From contig JAZQLC010000049.1 in the NCBI GenBank assembly GCA_045542485.1, forward strand, positions 1-8,867: 8,867 nucleotides of DNA, read 5' to 3'. A model generated the notes under the pieces. That model saw only the letters and a program-made list of their open reading frames with translations, did not search any database and had not been told where the DNA came from. This document shows, one piece after another, positions 1-6,107 of the stretch; positions within the stretch are counted from its first letter, which is position 1; every line of letters begins with the position of its first letter. The DNA comes from SIG575 sp045542485. GTDB lineage: Bacteria > Bacillota > Clostridia > Oscillospirales > Acutalibacteraceae. A program made the position numbers and the translations under genes.

Positions 1-2
1 AA

Positions 3-101
3 GTGGTTGCCGATACCATTCATTACTTTAACTATGTTCGTCCTGTACGTAAACTCAAACGAAAACCGCCAGTCCAATACAGAATTGAACTGGCAGCTTA
101 A
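3..101 (+). CDS. IS3-family transposase (OrfB), C-terminal fragment
   Basis: Only the last 32 residues are in the window; the reading frame is open to the left edge and ends at TAA 99-101. The fragment contains a block of the form IHYFNYVRPV followed by KPPVQYR near the C terminus. This matches the usual end of the IS3-family DDE integrase core (pattern Y-N-x-x-R-P ... P-x-x-Y-R). In the family this protein catalyses cut and strand transfer of the element, usually as a frameshift fusion of OrfA and OrfB. The catalytic DDE residues are not visible here, so intactness cannot be judged. The gene runs convergently toward the arabinofuranosidase gene, with 63 bases between the two stop codons. Confidence 0.75.
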   Translation: MVADTIHYFNYVRPVRKLKRKPPVQYRIELAA

Positions 102-116
102 TTTATTTCTTTTTTG

Positions 117-141
117 TGTCTACTAACTATTGACTATTTCA
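117..141 (+). repeat. Putative right terminal inverted repeat of the IS3-family element
   Basis: These 25 bases lie 15 bases past the transposase stop. They read TGTCTACTAAC..., and end in ...CTATTTCA. The reverse complement starts TGAAATAGTC, so it begins with the TG typical of IS3-family tips. The matching left repeat is outside the window, so this is assigned from position and tip sequence only. Confidence 0.55.
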
Positions 142-164
142 GCTGAGCCGGAGGTTTTTATTTA
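142..164 (-). terminator. Remnant half of a rho-independent terminator, interrupted by the IS
   Basis: Read on the minus strand just after the arabinofuranosidase stop, the sequence is an A-run followed by ACCTCCGGCTCAGC. Such an A-tract plus GC-rich arm is the usual left half of a bidirectional terminator hairpin. The complementary arm (GAGCCGGAGGT) is not found on the far side, because the IS tip begins at 141. The sequence shows one arm only. That the IS inserted into the loop of this terminator is inference. Confidence 0.45.
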
Positions 165-2882
165 TTATTTAGTATGAAGTCTGATGACCGTTACCGAATA
201 CTGAGGCACGGTGTAGTTGAATTTTTCACTGAATCCGTCTACGGAAAATTCTTCCATAACGCAGTCTTCCTCTGCTCCCAGAATGTTGTCGTTGCCGAGG
301 CTGTCACCTGCAACCTGATAAACCGTAGCTGAAGATTTTATATTTTCTTCACCCGTAACATCCACAGCAAAGGTTTTACTTGTTTCCGTTATATTCACAA
401 GCTTTACAATAATGTCGCCGGTTTCATCTGTTGTGACAACCTGATATGCCTCTGCTTCGCTGTCTGAGCCCGTGGTGTAATCCACATAAAGTTCTCCGTC
501 AATATAACACTTTACATTTCTTCCGTTTATTTCTACCTTCAGCTCATATTTTCTGCCTACCTCAGCAGTGAACGGTTTTACAGTACCGATAATCTGTCCC
601 GTTTTGACTCCGTTTTCAATCTGCTGAAGACAAGAAACAGTGTTATCCCATCCGCCGATATTCCAGAAGAAGTTGTTATTTTTATCCTGAACGGCAAAGG
701 GAATTATAAACCCTTCTGAGCCTTCCAGCTTTGTTGCCTCAACAGTGTAGGTGTAGTTTGTCCACTCATTTTTTCCGAAATATGCAGCATTACCTGTGTT
801 TGAATAATTCATATCTGTTGTTGTGTGAACAAGCTTTCCGTTCTTTACTTTGAAATCACTGTTATTTACATCTTCCCAATTCCACCAGAAATTCGGAATG
901 GAGAAGTTATCCTGACCGATAATTTCGCCCGTTTCGTTATTTACAATTTTTACATTGTCAAACTCTGCGGATGTGTACCATGTGCCCACACCTACTCTGC
1001 CTGACAAATCTTTCTGGGGAATTTCTGCACCTGACAGAGATGACGAATAAAGATCCGTTCCCTGATTGAGAGAGAAAATCTTCTGAACATAATAGTTGAT
1101 TGACCCCGTAACCTGATGATTATTGAACCAGATAAGGTCAGGAGACCAATGTGTTGCCGTGAGATTACCGAAGAGCGGTGCATAAGCTGCCATTTTTACA
1201 ATGTCACCATTCCGTTCAAGACCCGTCATGTATGCTGCTTCTGCAAGTGCTGCACGAAGAGTGTTTGACCTTGCCGCATATTCACCGAGAAAGACCTGAA
1301 TTGCACCGCCGTAAATTGTGTCTGTCATCTCATCTGATGAACGCCTGTAATTTTCCTCGTCATAATAATCTGTGTTTTTAAGGAACCACTCAGGCTCTTT
1401 ATAATAATGCTGGTCTGTTGCCCCTGCAAAATCATTTATTGTTTTATCCGGATTATTTTCGAGCCAATCTTTTGCAAATTCATATGAGGGGAGATAATTT
1501 GCACCGCCCGTAGCATCAACGGCACCTGATGAATATATAAGTTCAATGCCCTCATACAATTCCGGATTTTTCTCTTTTGCCTCATTGAAAGAATTGAGGA
1601 AAGCCTCATATCTTTCAAAGTATACTTCACCCTCGTTTTCGTTGCCGATACAGATATATTTCAGTTCAAAAGGCTCTTCGTGACCGAGAGAAGCTCTCAC
1701 TTTGCCCCATTTTGAATCTTTATCACCGCGACAGAATTCCACAAGGTCGTGCATATCCTGAACATACTGTCTGAACAAATCGGAATCCATATCAATTCCG
1801 CCCTTGCCTCTCATCTGGCAATAAAGTCCGCAATTGATTACGGGCACGGGCAAAGCACCGATATCCTCTGCAAGTTGGAAATATTCATAAAAACCGAGAC
1901 CGTAACTCATAAAACAAGGAAGTCTGTCGTCTGTTGCGGCAATATTTGTCCACAGATTGATTCCCTGCTTTCTTGCTGCCACATCGCCGTATTTCCCGCC
2001 GAACTCAAGAGGCTCTCCGTTTTCGTCCACACCGATTGAATCTTTCCAGCTGTATGAAGTTTCTTCGTCATATCCCTCAATGACACAGCCACCGGGGAAT
2101 CTTAAAAATCGCGGCTGAAGCTCTTCCAGCATTTCGCCCAAATCTTTTCGCATTCCGTTTTCACGGTTTTTGAATGTGTTTTCGGGGAAAAGAGAAATCA
2201 TATCAAGACAAGCCTCGCCCTTGACGAGCACCTGCAGTGTAACTCCTGAAAAAGCATCTCTGTCGGAGGAAAGTGTCAGCTCATATTTTTCCCATTCGTC
2301 GGTGATACTTTCAATTTTTCCTGACGAAATAATGTTGCCGTTTTCACAAAGGTTTACCGTAATTTCAGCCGCTCCCTTTGCATAAATTGAAAAATTATAA
2401 TTTTCTCCTTTTTCTACACTCATTCCGTCAAGAAAACCTCTGTTTTCAACACCGCCCGAAGCATCTGTGTGATTGGAAATAACTATATAGTTTGTGTTGT
2501 TTACATTCAGTCCGTTTTCCTTGTCACCGACTTTCACCTCAAGTGCAGGGTTACCTACAACATTCCAGCCGTAAAACTCATCGTTTTCTGCCAGGTCGGT
2601 ATATTCAAATGAACGGTTTACAACCTTTTCCGCATAAAGTCCGCCGTCTGCAGCGAAATTGATGTCCTCAAAGAAAATACCGAAGAGCAAATCGCTTATG
2701 CGTCTGATTTTTTCGGAAGCATCAATGCTGAGAGTGTAGTCGGCAGAAGAAACATCGTAGGCTGTCACTGTGTTTGCGTCGGGACGCTGTACAGTTGGTG
2801 TCTGTGATGCAAAAAATGACATTATAAATGTAAGCACAACTGCCGTTATTTTTTCAAAAAAAGATAAAATCTTATATTTCAT
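165..2882 (-). CDS. Secreted GH51 alpha-L-arabinofuranosidase with CBM-like and LamG-like domains
   Basis: A 905-residue exported enzyme expected to release terminal alpha-L-arabinofuranosyl groups from arabinan or arabinoxylan. Residues 1-26 form a signal peptide (basic start, hydrophobic ITAVVLTFIMSFF, likely cut near ASQ). Residues about 85-232 look like a CBM4/9-type beta-sandwich. The GH51 catalytic region covers about 240-600. It shows RFPGG (261-265), a GNEN motif with the likely acid/base Glu415, the DQHYY motif (His492), and FLGEYA with the likely nucleophile Glu534. These motifs resemble the plant-type branch of GH51. Residues about 630-820 look like a concanavalin/LamG-type domain inserted in the C-terminal beta domain, which resumes at about 820-903. 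No dockerin or sortase motif is seen, so it is probably freely secreted. The ATG at 2880-2882 has AAAGGAG at 2893-2899, ten bases upstream. The start overlaps the cca stop, which suggests translational coupling. Confidence 0.9.
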   Translation of the reverse strand: MKYKILSFFEKITAVVLTFIMSFFASQTPTVQRPDANTVTAYDVSSADYTLSIDASEKIRRISDLLFGIFFEDINFAADGGLYAEKVVNRSFEYTDLAENDEFYGWNVVGNPALEVKVGDKENGLNVNNTNYIVISNHTDASGGVENRGFLDGMSVEKGENYNFSIYAKGAAEITVNLCENGNIISSGKIESITDEWEKYELTLSSDRDAFSGVTLQVLVKGEACLDMISLFPENTFKNRENGMRKDLGEMLEELQPRFLRFPGGCVIEGYDEETSYSWKDSIGVDENGEPLEFGGKYGDVAARKQGINLWTNIAATDDRLPCFMSYGLGFYEYFQLAEDIGALPVPVINCGLYCQMRGKGGIDMDSDLFRQYVQDMHDLVEFCRGDKDSKWGKVRASLGHEEPFELKYICIGNENEGEVYFERYEAFLNSFNEAKEKNPELYEGIELIYSSGAVDATGGANYLPSYEFAKDWLENNPDKTINDFAGATDQHYYKEPEWFLKNTDYYDEENYRRSSDEMTDTIYGGAIQVFLGEYAARSNTLRAALAEAAYMTGLERNGDIVKMAAYAPLFGNLTATHWSPDLIWFNNHQVTGSINYYVQKIFSLNQGTDLYSSSLSGAEIPQKDLSGRVGVGTWYTSAEFDNVKIVNNETGEIIGQDNFSIPNFWWNWEDVNNSDFKVKNGKLVHTTTDMNYSNTGNAAYFGKNEWTNYTYTVEATKLEGSEGFIIPFAVQDKNNNFFWNIGGWDNTVSCLQQIENGVKTGQIIGTVKPFTAEVGRKYELKVEINGRNVKCYIDGELYVDYTTGSDSEAEAYQVVTTDETGDIIVKLVNITETSKTFAVDVTGEENIKSSATVYQVAGDSLGNDNILGAEEDCVMEEFSVDGFSEKFNYTVPQYSVTVIRLHTK

Positions 2883-4215
2883 TTTTTCTTCTCTCCTTTA
2901 AAAACGCCATTAATTTTTCTCTTTTGTTTTCAATCTCACTTTTCAGAACTTTATCAAGCATCATTTCCAGAGTTTTGCCGATTTCCTTTCCGCGATAGCC
3001 GAGAGAAATCAGGTCATTTCCGTTAATTTCAAGGTCAGAAAGGCTCAGACAACCCTTTTCTTCTCTGATTTCTCTGACAAGCTTCATATAACTGTCACAA
3101 TCAGATAATCTGTGATGCATCTGAGGATTCTGAGCCAATATATCAGCACGGGAAACCTTGTCGAGCAATTCAAGAAAATCAAAGCCGAATTTTGATGCGT
3201 GTTTCTTCACTTTCTGCGGTGCATCATAGAGTCTGTCATCGTGATGAAGAATCAGGTCCGTCACCAGTTTCACTGTCTTGTTATCGTATCTCAGCCTTTT
3301 AAGAATGCTGTATGCCATATCGGCGCTGAGAAGAGCGTGATACTTGAAATGGTCTGCACCATTTTCGTCAGTCGTTTTCTTCTGCGGTTTTCCTATATCG
3401 TGGAAAAGCATAGCCAGTCTTACATATTTATTCTTTTCGCTGACAGCCACACTTTTTACAATGTGATGCCACACATCATAAATGTGATATATACAATTCT
3501 GCTCCACTCCCACTGTTTTTCCCAGCTCAGGAATAATCTCAGAAATCACATCTGAAAAATCAAGAAGAATTCTCTCTGCATCATCACCGAGAATAAGCTT
3601 TTCCAACTCAACACGGATTCTTTCCGGTGCAATGTTTTTCAGAAGATGTTTATTTCTTTTTATACTTTCTGCTGTTTCTTTTTCAATTTCAAATCCCAGG
3701 ACAGAAGAGAATCTCAGTGCCCTCATAATTCTGAGTGCATCTTCTCCGAATCTTTTATCAGCGTCCCCCACACATCGGATAATTTTATTTTCAATGTCAC
3801 TTATTCCCCCGAAGAGGTCAACAACTCCGTCCTTTTCGTTGTAAGCCATGGCATTAACCGTGAAATCTCTTCGGGACAAATCGTTTTCAATATTTCTGGT
3901 GAAATTGACACTGTCAGGTCTTCGGTTATCTGTGTATGTGCCGTCAATACGGAAGGTTGTGATTTCAAGAGGCTCTCCGTCAATCAGAACAGTTATTGTA
4001 CCGTGCTTGAGTCCTGTGGGGATTGTACGGAAATCTTTGAAAACCTCCAGGGTTTCTTCCGGCTCAGCAGAGGTTGTCATATCCCAATCGTGTGCTTCTT
4101 TCCCCATTATGCTGTCACGGACACAACCGCCCACAACGAAAGCAGAATAACCGCAGTCATTCAGCGCCTTCATTGCAACTTTCGCATATTCGGGAATTCT
4201 GATTTCTGAAGACAT
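2872..4215 (-). CDS. cca: CCA tRNA nucleotidyltransferase with HD domain
   Basis: A 447-residue cytoplasmic enzyme that adds or repairs the 3' CCA of tRNAs, using CTP and ATP without a template. The class II poly(A)-polymerase head is clear: VGGCVRD near residue 29, then DWD with metal-binding Asp43 and Asp45, RRDFTVNAMAY at 115-125, and the EDALRIMRALRF nucleotide-binding segment near 158. An HD phosphohydrolase-like domain follows, with HH at about 250, FHDIGKP (His272-Asp273), and LILHHDD near 323, so this is the HD-containing bacterial type. I chose ATG 4213-4215 because GGAGG lies at 4222-4226, six bases upstream. An in-frame ATG at 4228-4230 would add five residues but has no ribosome site and would lie only a few bases from the predicted transcript start. 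It overlaps the downstream GH51 gene by 11 bases. Confidence 0.95.
   Translation of the reverse strand: MSSEIRIPEYAKVAMKALNDCGYSAFVVGGCVRDSIMGKEAHDWDMTTSAEPEETLEVFKDFRTIPTGLKHGTITVLIDGEPLEITTFRIDGTYTDNRRPDSVNFTRNIENDLSRRDFTVNAMAYNEKDGVVDLFGGISDIENKIIRCVGDADKRFGEDALRIMRALRFSSVLGFEIEKETAESIKRNKHLLKNIAPERIRVELEKLILGDDAERILLDFSDVISEIIPELGKTVGVEQNCIYHIYDVWHHIVKSVAVSEKNKYVRLAMLFHDIGKPQKKTTDENGADHFKYHALLSADMAYSILKRLRYDNKTVKLVTDLILHHDDRLYDAPQKVKKHASKFGFDFLELLDKVSRADILAQNPQMHHRLSDCDSYMKLVREIREEKGCLSLSDLEINGNDLISLGYRGKEIGKTLEMMLDKVLKSEIENKREKLMAFLKERRKNEI
2893..2899 (-). promoter_or_regulatory. Shine-Dalgarno site of the arabinofuranosidase gene, inside cca
   Basis: AAAGGAG on the minus strand, ten bases before the GH51 ATG, within the last codons of cca. 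It fixes the GH51 start and means that ribosomes finishing cca pass over this site. Confidence 0.7.
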
Positions 4216-4221
4216 AATTTT

Positions 4222-4226
4222 CCTCC
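4222..4226 (-). promoter_or_regulatory. Shine-Dalgarno site that decides the cca start
   Basis: GGAGG on the minus strand, six bases before ATG 4213-4215. It overlaps codons that would follow the alternative upstream ATG at 4230, so it supports the shorter protein. Confidence 0.7.
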
Positions 4227-4238
4227 ACATTTTTTCTC

Positions 4239-4267
4239 TTTACAATTTTACCACTTGATAGTATAAT
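4239..4267 (+). promoter_or_regulatory. Promoter for the ArsC/Spx-like gene
   Basis: A -35 box TTTACA (4239-4244) and a perfect -10 box TATAAT (4262-4267) are 17 bases apart. The predicted start near 4274 gives a leader of about 20 bases before the ArsC-like start. The boxes interleave with the divergent cca promoter. Confidence 0.7.
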
Positions 4268-4273
4268 TATCAA
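4245..4273 (-). promoter_or_regulatory. Promoter for cca (and probably the GH51 gene)
   Basis: On the minus strand a -35 box TTGATA (4268-4273) and a -10 box TAAAAT (4245-4250) are separated by exactly 17 bases. Each box differs from the sigma-A consensus at one position. The predicted start near 4237 leaves a leader of about 20 bases before ATG 4215, with GGAGG inside it. Confidence 0.65.
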
Positions 4274-4274
4274 G
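4254..4274. repeat. Perfect 7-7-7 inverted repeat over both divergent promoters; candidate operator
   Basis: Arms CTTGATA (4254-4260) and TATCAAG (4268-4274) are perfectly complementary and flank a 7-base spacer that is exactly the plus-strand GTATAAT, which contains the -10 box. The right arm contains the minus-strand -35 box. A protein bound here would cover both promoters. That it is an operator is inference; part of the symmetry could come from promoter elements. Confidence 0.45.
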
Positions 4275-4295
4275 GAAAAATTTTTTGGAGTGAAA

Positions 4296-4643
4296 ATGAT
4301 GAATATACAGATTTACGGTAAGCCAAAATGCTTTGACACAAAAAAGGCTGAAAGATATTTCAAAGAACGCAGAATCAAAGTCCAGATGATTGATATTTCA
4401 AAATATCCTATGAGTCAGGGAGAATACAGAAATATTAAATCTGCACTCAAAATGAGTTTTGATGAACTGATTGACGATAAGTGCAAACTTTATGAAACTC
4501 TGTTCATAAAGTATCTTGCAAATGACAGCGACAAAGAGGAAAAGCTTCTTGAAAATCAGGCTCTGTTCAGAACACCAATTGTCAGAAACGGTAAACAGGC
4601 AACACTGGGATATCAGCCTGATGTGTGGAAAAACTGGGAATAA
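4296..4643 (+). CDS. ArsC/Spx-family thioredoxin-fold protein
   Basis: A small cytoplasmic protein of about 115 residues, close to the usual family length. The N-terminal NIQIYGKPKCFDTKKAERYF matches the ArsC/Spx fold: first beta strand, active-site Cys, then helix. The later RTPIVRNGKQATLGY matches the conserved cis-proline block of the family. Only one Cys lies in the N-terminal motif (no CxxC as in Spx). The second Cys is mid-protein (DDKCK). No arsenic genes are nearby, so a true arsenate reductase role is not supported; a thiol-redox or regulatory role is possible. GGAG at 4287-4290 suits ATG 4296 or ATG 4299, which differ by one residue. A GTG at 4290 overlaps the ribosome site and is unlikely. 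It is a single gene with its own promoter and terminator. Confidence 0.82.
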   Translation: MMNIQIYGKPKCFDTKKAERYFKERRIKVQMIDISKYPMSQGEYRNIKSALKMSFDELIDDKCKLYETLFIKYLANDSDKEEKLLENQALFRTPIVRNGKQATLGYQPDVWKNWE

Positions 4644-4649
4644 AATACA

Positions 4650-4691
4650 GGCATCGTCCGACGCTCAGCGAGGTGACGATGCCCTTTTTTT
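4650..4691. terminator. Bidirectional rho-independent terminator between convergent genes
   Basis: A 9-bp perfect stem, GGCATCGTC (4650-4658) with GACGATGCC (4675-4683), has a 16-base loop holding a smaller CGCTCAGCG-type hairpin. A seven-T tract (4685-4691) follows on the plus strand. The stop of the minus-strand regulator (4690-4692) overlaps the T tract. The hairpin therefore probably serves both genes, although the minus-strand U tract is weaker. Confidence 0.85.
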
Positions 4692-5769
4692 ATTCAAGTA
4701 TTTTAAGAATTTCCTGAAACTCTTCCGAATTTTTAAATTCATCAGACAAAGGATATTTTTTCGTAAAAAGATGTTTCATCTGACCTGTGGCAACATATGT
4801 ACTGCCCAGCGTGTGTTTATCAAAAACTTTTCCGTTAAAGATTTTTGATTTCATCGTTGTAAATCTTTCCATAGAATCAAATTTTTTCGAAAGAAGTGCA
4901 CAGGTTTTCAGATTTTCCAACGCCTCTTTTTCTTTTCCTATACGAAAATATCTGACAGCAAGATGACCGTACATATACATTATTGTACGCCAGGTTTTTC
5001 CATAGTTTCCGTCATCATAAGCAAAGTTTATAAAATCGATTTCTTTCTTAAAAAATTCAATCTGCCATTCATCATCAAATCTGTCATTGTAGAAAAAATA
5101 GTGTGAGTAAAAGGTGTTACAAAGAAGAAAGTTTTCTTCAATCGCATTCTGGATTTTCAAATCCCGTTCAGGATGTCCTTCAGGATAAAATGTACTGAAC
5201 ATTTCACGGCCATCGCGCATATCCGGCATTTCGCAGATAATCTTTTCGCACATTTCAAATGTGACCTCTTCTTTATTCAAAGCAAGTAAAGAGCGATAGT
5301 ATTCAATGATTGCTCTTTTGGCTTTTATTCTGATTCTGTCATTAGTACAGTTTTCCTGAATATTGTTATAAACAGAAATCACTTCTGAGTAAACAGAAAC
5401 CAGGTCTTCTCTGAATCTTACAAGACATCCGAGATATCTGATAAGTACACGGAAATCATTGGGATATTTTTCTTTAAGCTCGTTTATAATTTCCTGCATC
5501 AGTTTGCTGTCGGTAAGATTATCATATTCTTTCAGTTTTCCCTCAATTTCTTTTTCATTTTTCGCTCTGTTTATTCCAAGCAAATCGTCAGTGCTTACTT
5601 TGAAAAACAGTGCAATTTCAGGAAGAAATTCAATATCGGGGTATGTATCTCCCCTTTCCCACTTGCTGACAGTCTGAAAAGAAACACCCAGATAATCTGC
5701 AAGTTTTTCCTGAGTGAGATTTTTATTTTTTCTCAACATTCTCAGATTCTCACCAAAATAAATGTTCAT
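4690..5769 (-). CDS. XRE-family transcriptional regulator with large helical C-terminal region
   Basis: A 359-residue cytoplasmic protein. Residues about 5-63 are a clear Cro/C1-type helix-turn-helix: LRKNKNLTQEKLADYLGVS, then the recognition helix FQTVSKWERGDTYPD, ending FFKVSTDDLLG. The remaining 290 or so residues are helix-rich with Tyr/Phe and charged residues (for example AVRYFRIGKEKEALENLKT). This suggests a TPR-like sensing domain, though no single repeat is clear enough to count. Proteins of this design in Clostridia are often local regulators, some responding to peptides; the ligand here is unknown. The ATG at 5769 has a strong GAGGTGA site a few bases upstream. The gene has its own promoter with two nearby palindromes, so autoregulation is plausible but unproven. 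It converges on the ArsC-like gene. Confidence 0.85.
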   Translation of the reverse strand: MNIYFGENLRMLRKNKNLTQEKLADYLGVSFQTVSKWERGDTYPDIEFLPEIALFFKVSTDDLLGINRAKNEKEIEGKLKEYDNLTDSKLMQEIINELKEKYPNDFRVLIRYLGCLVRFREDLVSVYSEVISVYNNIQENCTNDRIRIKAKRAIIEYYRSLLALNKEEVTFEMCEKIICEMPDMRDGREMFSTFYPEGHPERDLKIQNAIEENFLLCNTFYSHYFFYNDRFDDEWQIEFFKKEIDFINFAYDDGNYGKTWRTIMYMYGHLAVRYFRIGKEKEALENLKTCALLSKKFDSMERFTTMKSKIFNGKVFDKHTLGSTYVATGQMKHLFTKKYPLSDEFKNSEEFQEILKILE

Positions 5770-5788
5770 TTGATCACCTCATAGATTT

Positions 5789-5802
5789 TTCCGGTACCGT
5801 AA
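5789..5802. repeat. Near-perfect 14-bp palindrome at the predicted transcript start
   Basis: The core CGGTACCG (5792-5799) is a perfect palindrome. Extended to 14 bp it has one mismatched pair (5791/5800). It sits on the predicted start site of the XRE regulator gene, a usual place for a repressor operator. Function is inferred. Confidence 0.4.
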
Positions 5803-5806
5803 CTTA

Positions 5807-5835
5807 ATAATAAACCATAAAAAACAATAAATCAA
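5807..5835 (-). promoter_or_regulatory. Promoter for the XRE regulator gene
   Basis: On the minus strand the boxes are -35 TTGATT (5830-5835) and -10 TATTAT (5807-5812), with a 17-base spacer. The predicted start near 5800 gives a leader of about 30 bases containing GAGGTGA. Confidence 0.6.
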
Positions 5836-5846
5836 TAACGCGTTAT
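5835..5846. repeat. Perfect 12-bp palindrome next to the -35 box
   Basis: ATAACGCGTTAT is a perfect 12-bp palindrome that touches the upstream edge of the -35 box of the XRE regulator promoter. It is a candidate activator or repressor site. Its sequence differs from the palindrome at the start site. Confidence 0.4.
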
Positions 5847-5901
5847 GAGAGAATTTTTCTTCCGACAAGAGAAAAAATGAGGAAATTTTATTTCTTTTAA
5901 G

Positions 5902-5930
5902 TTGTAAACCGGCTTGTTTTATGATAAAAT
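5902..5930 (+). promoter_or_regulatory. Promoter for the tRNA-Arg gene
   Basis: The boxes are -35 TTGTAA (5902-5907) and -10 TAAAAT (5925-5930) with a 17-base spacer. A TG one base before the -10 box makes an extended -10. The predicted start near 5937 lies about 11 bases before the mature tRNA 5' end. Confidence 0.6.
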
Positions 5931-5947
5931 ATTAAAAACATATATAT

Positions 5948-6024
5948 CCATCCGTAGCACAGCCGGATAGTGCAGCAGATTCCGATTCTGAAGGTCGGGG
6001 GTTCGAATCCTCTCGGGTGGACCA
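5948..6024 (+). tRNA. tRNA-Arg (anticodon CCG)
   Basis: A 77-base cloverleaf with encoded CCA (6022-6024). The acceptor stem CCATCCG pairs with CGGGTGG (one T-G wobble), followed by discriminator A. The D stem is GCAC/GTGC, and the D loop keeps GG plus A20, an arginine identity base. The anticodon loop TTCCGAT has CCG at 5982-5984, which reads CGG. The T arm has a GGGGG/CCTCT stem with two G-T wobbles and a TTCGAAT loop. The tertiary pairs T8-A14, G15-C48 and T54-A58 are all present. The one oddity is a G27-A43 mismatch at the top of the anticodon stem. It is flanked by its own promoter and terminator, so it appears to be transcribed alone. Confidence 0.93.
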
Positions 6025-6030
6025 GACAAA

Positions 6031-6070
6031 GCCTTTCTTGTCCGCGTGGCAGGAGAGGTTTTTCTTTTTC
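6031..6070 (+). terminator. Rho-independent terminator of the tRNA-Arg gene
   Basis: A 10-bp stem, GCCTTTCTTG (6031-6040) with CAGGAGAGGT (6050-6059), uses three G-T wobbles. The flanking AAA extends it by pairing with the first Ts. A 9-base loop separates the arms and a T-rich tail (6059-6069) follows. Confidence 0.75.
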
Positions 6071-6107
6071 AAAGACAAGGTTTTGTTCTTATGTGACAGA
6101 TAGTGTC

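Larger units (their letters stand above)
1..141 (+). mobile_element. Right end of an IS3-family insertion sequence (partial)
   Basis: This is the last part of an insertion sequence that enters from the left window edge. It holds the C-terminal end of an IS3-type transposase (3-101), then a short AT-rich non-coding tail. The final 25 bases (117-141) look like the right terminal inverted repeat: they begin TGTCTACTAAC and end in CA, as IS3-family ends do. The left end, and so the second inverted repeat and any target duplication, lies outside the window. The boundary at 141 is inferred from the terminal CA dinucleotide and could be off by a few bases. Flanking DNA from 142 onward looks like a half terminator. 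Confidence 0.72.

Noticed and set aside
3646..4209. Long plus-strand open frame of 187 codons antisense to cca
   Set aside because: It lies wholly within the strongly conserved cca gene on the other strand, has no convincing ribosome site, and its product resembles no family I know.
4261..4275. PerR or Fur box at the cca/ArsC-like promoter
   Set aside because: Only about 9 of 14 positions fit the PerR consensus, and the Fur-like half-sites are two bases too far apart. No specific regulator can be named.
4516..4848. Plus-strand open frame running from the ArsC-like gene into the XRE regulator
   Set aside because: It crosses a strong terminator and overlaps two real genes in other frames.
5948..6024. 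tRNA gene as an integration site for a mobile element
   Set aside because: No integrase gene and no repeat of the tRNA 3' end was found in the window. The downstream genes look chromosomal.
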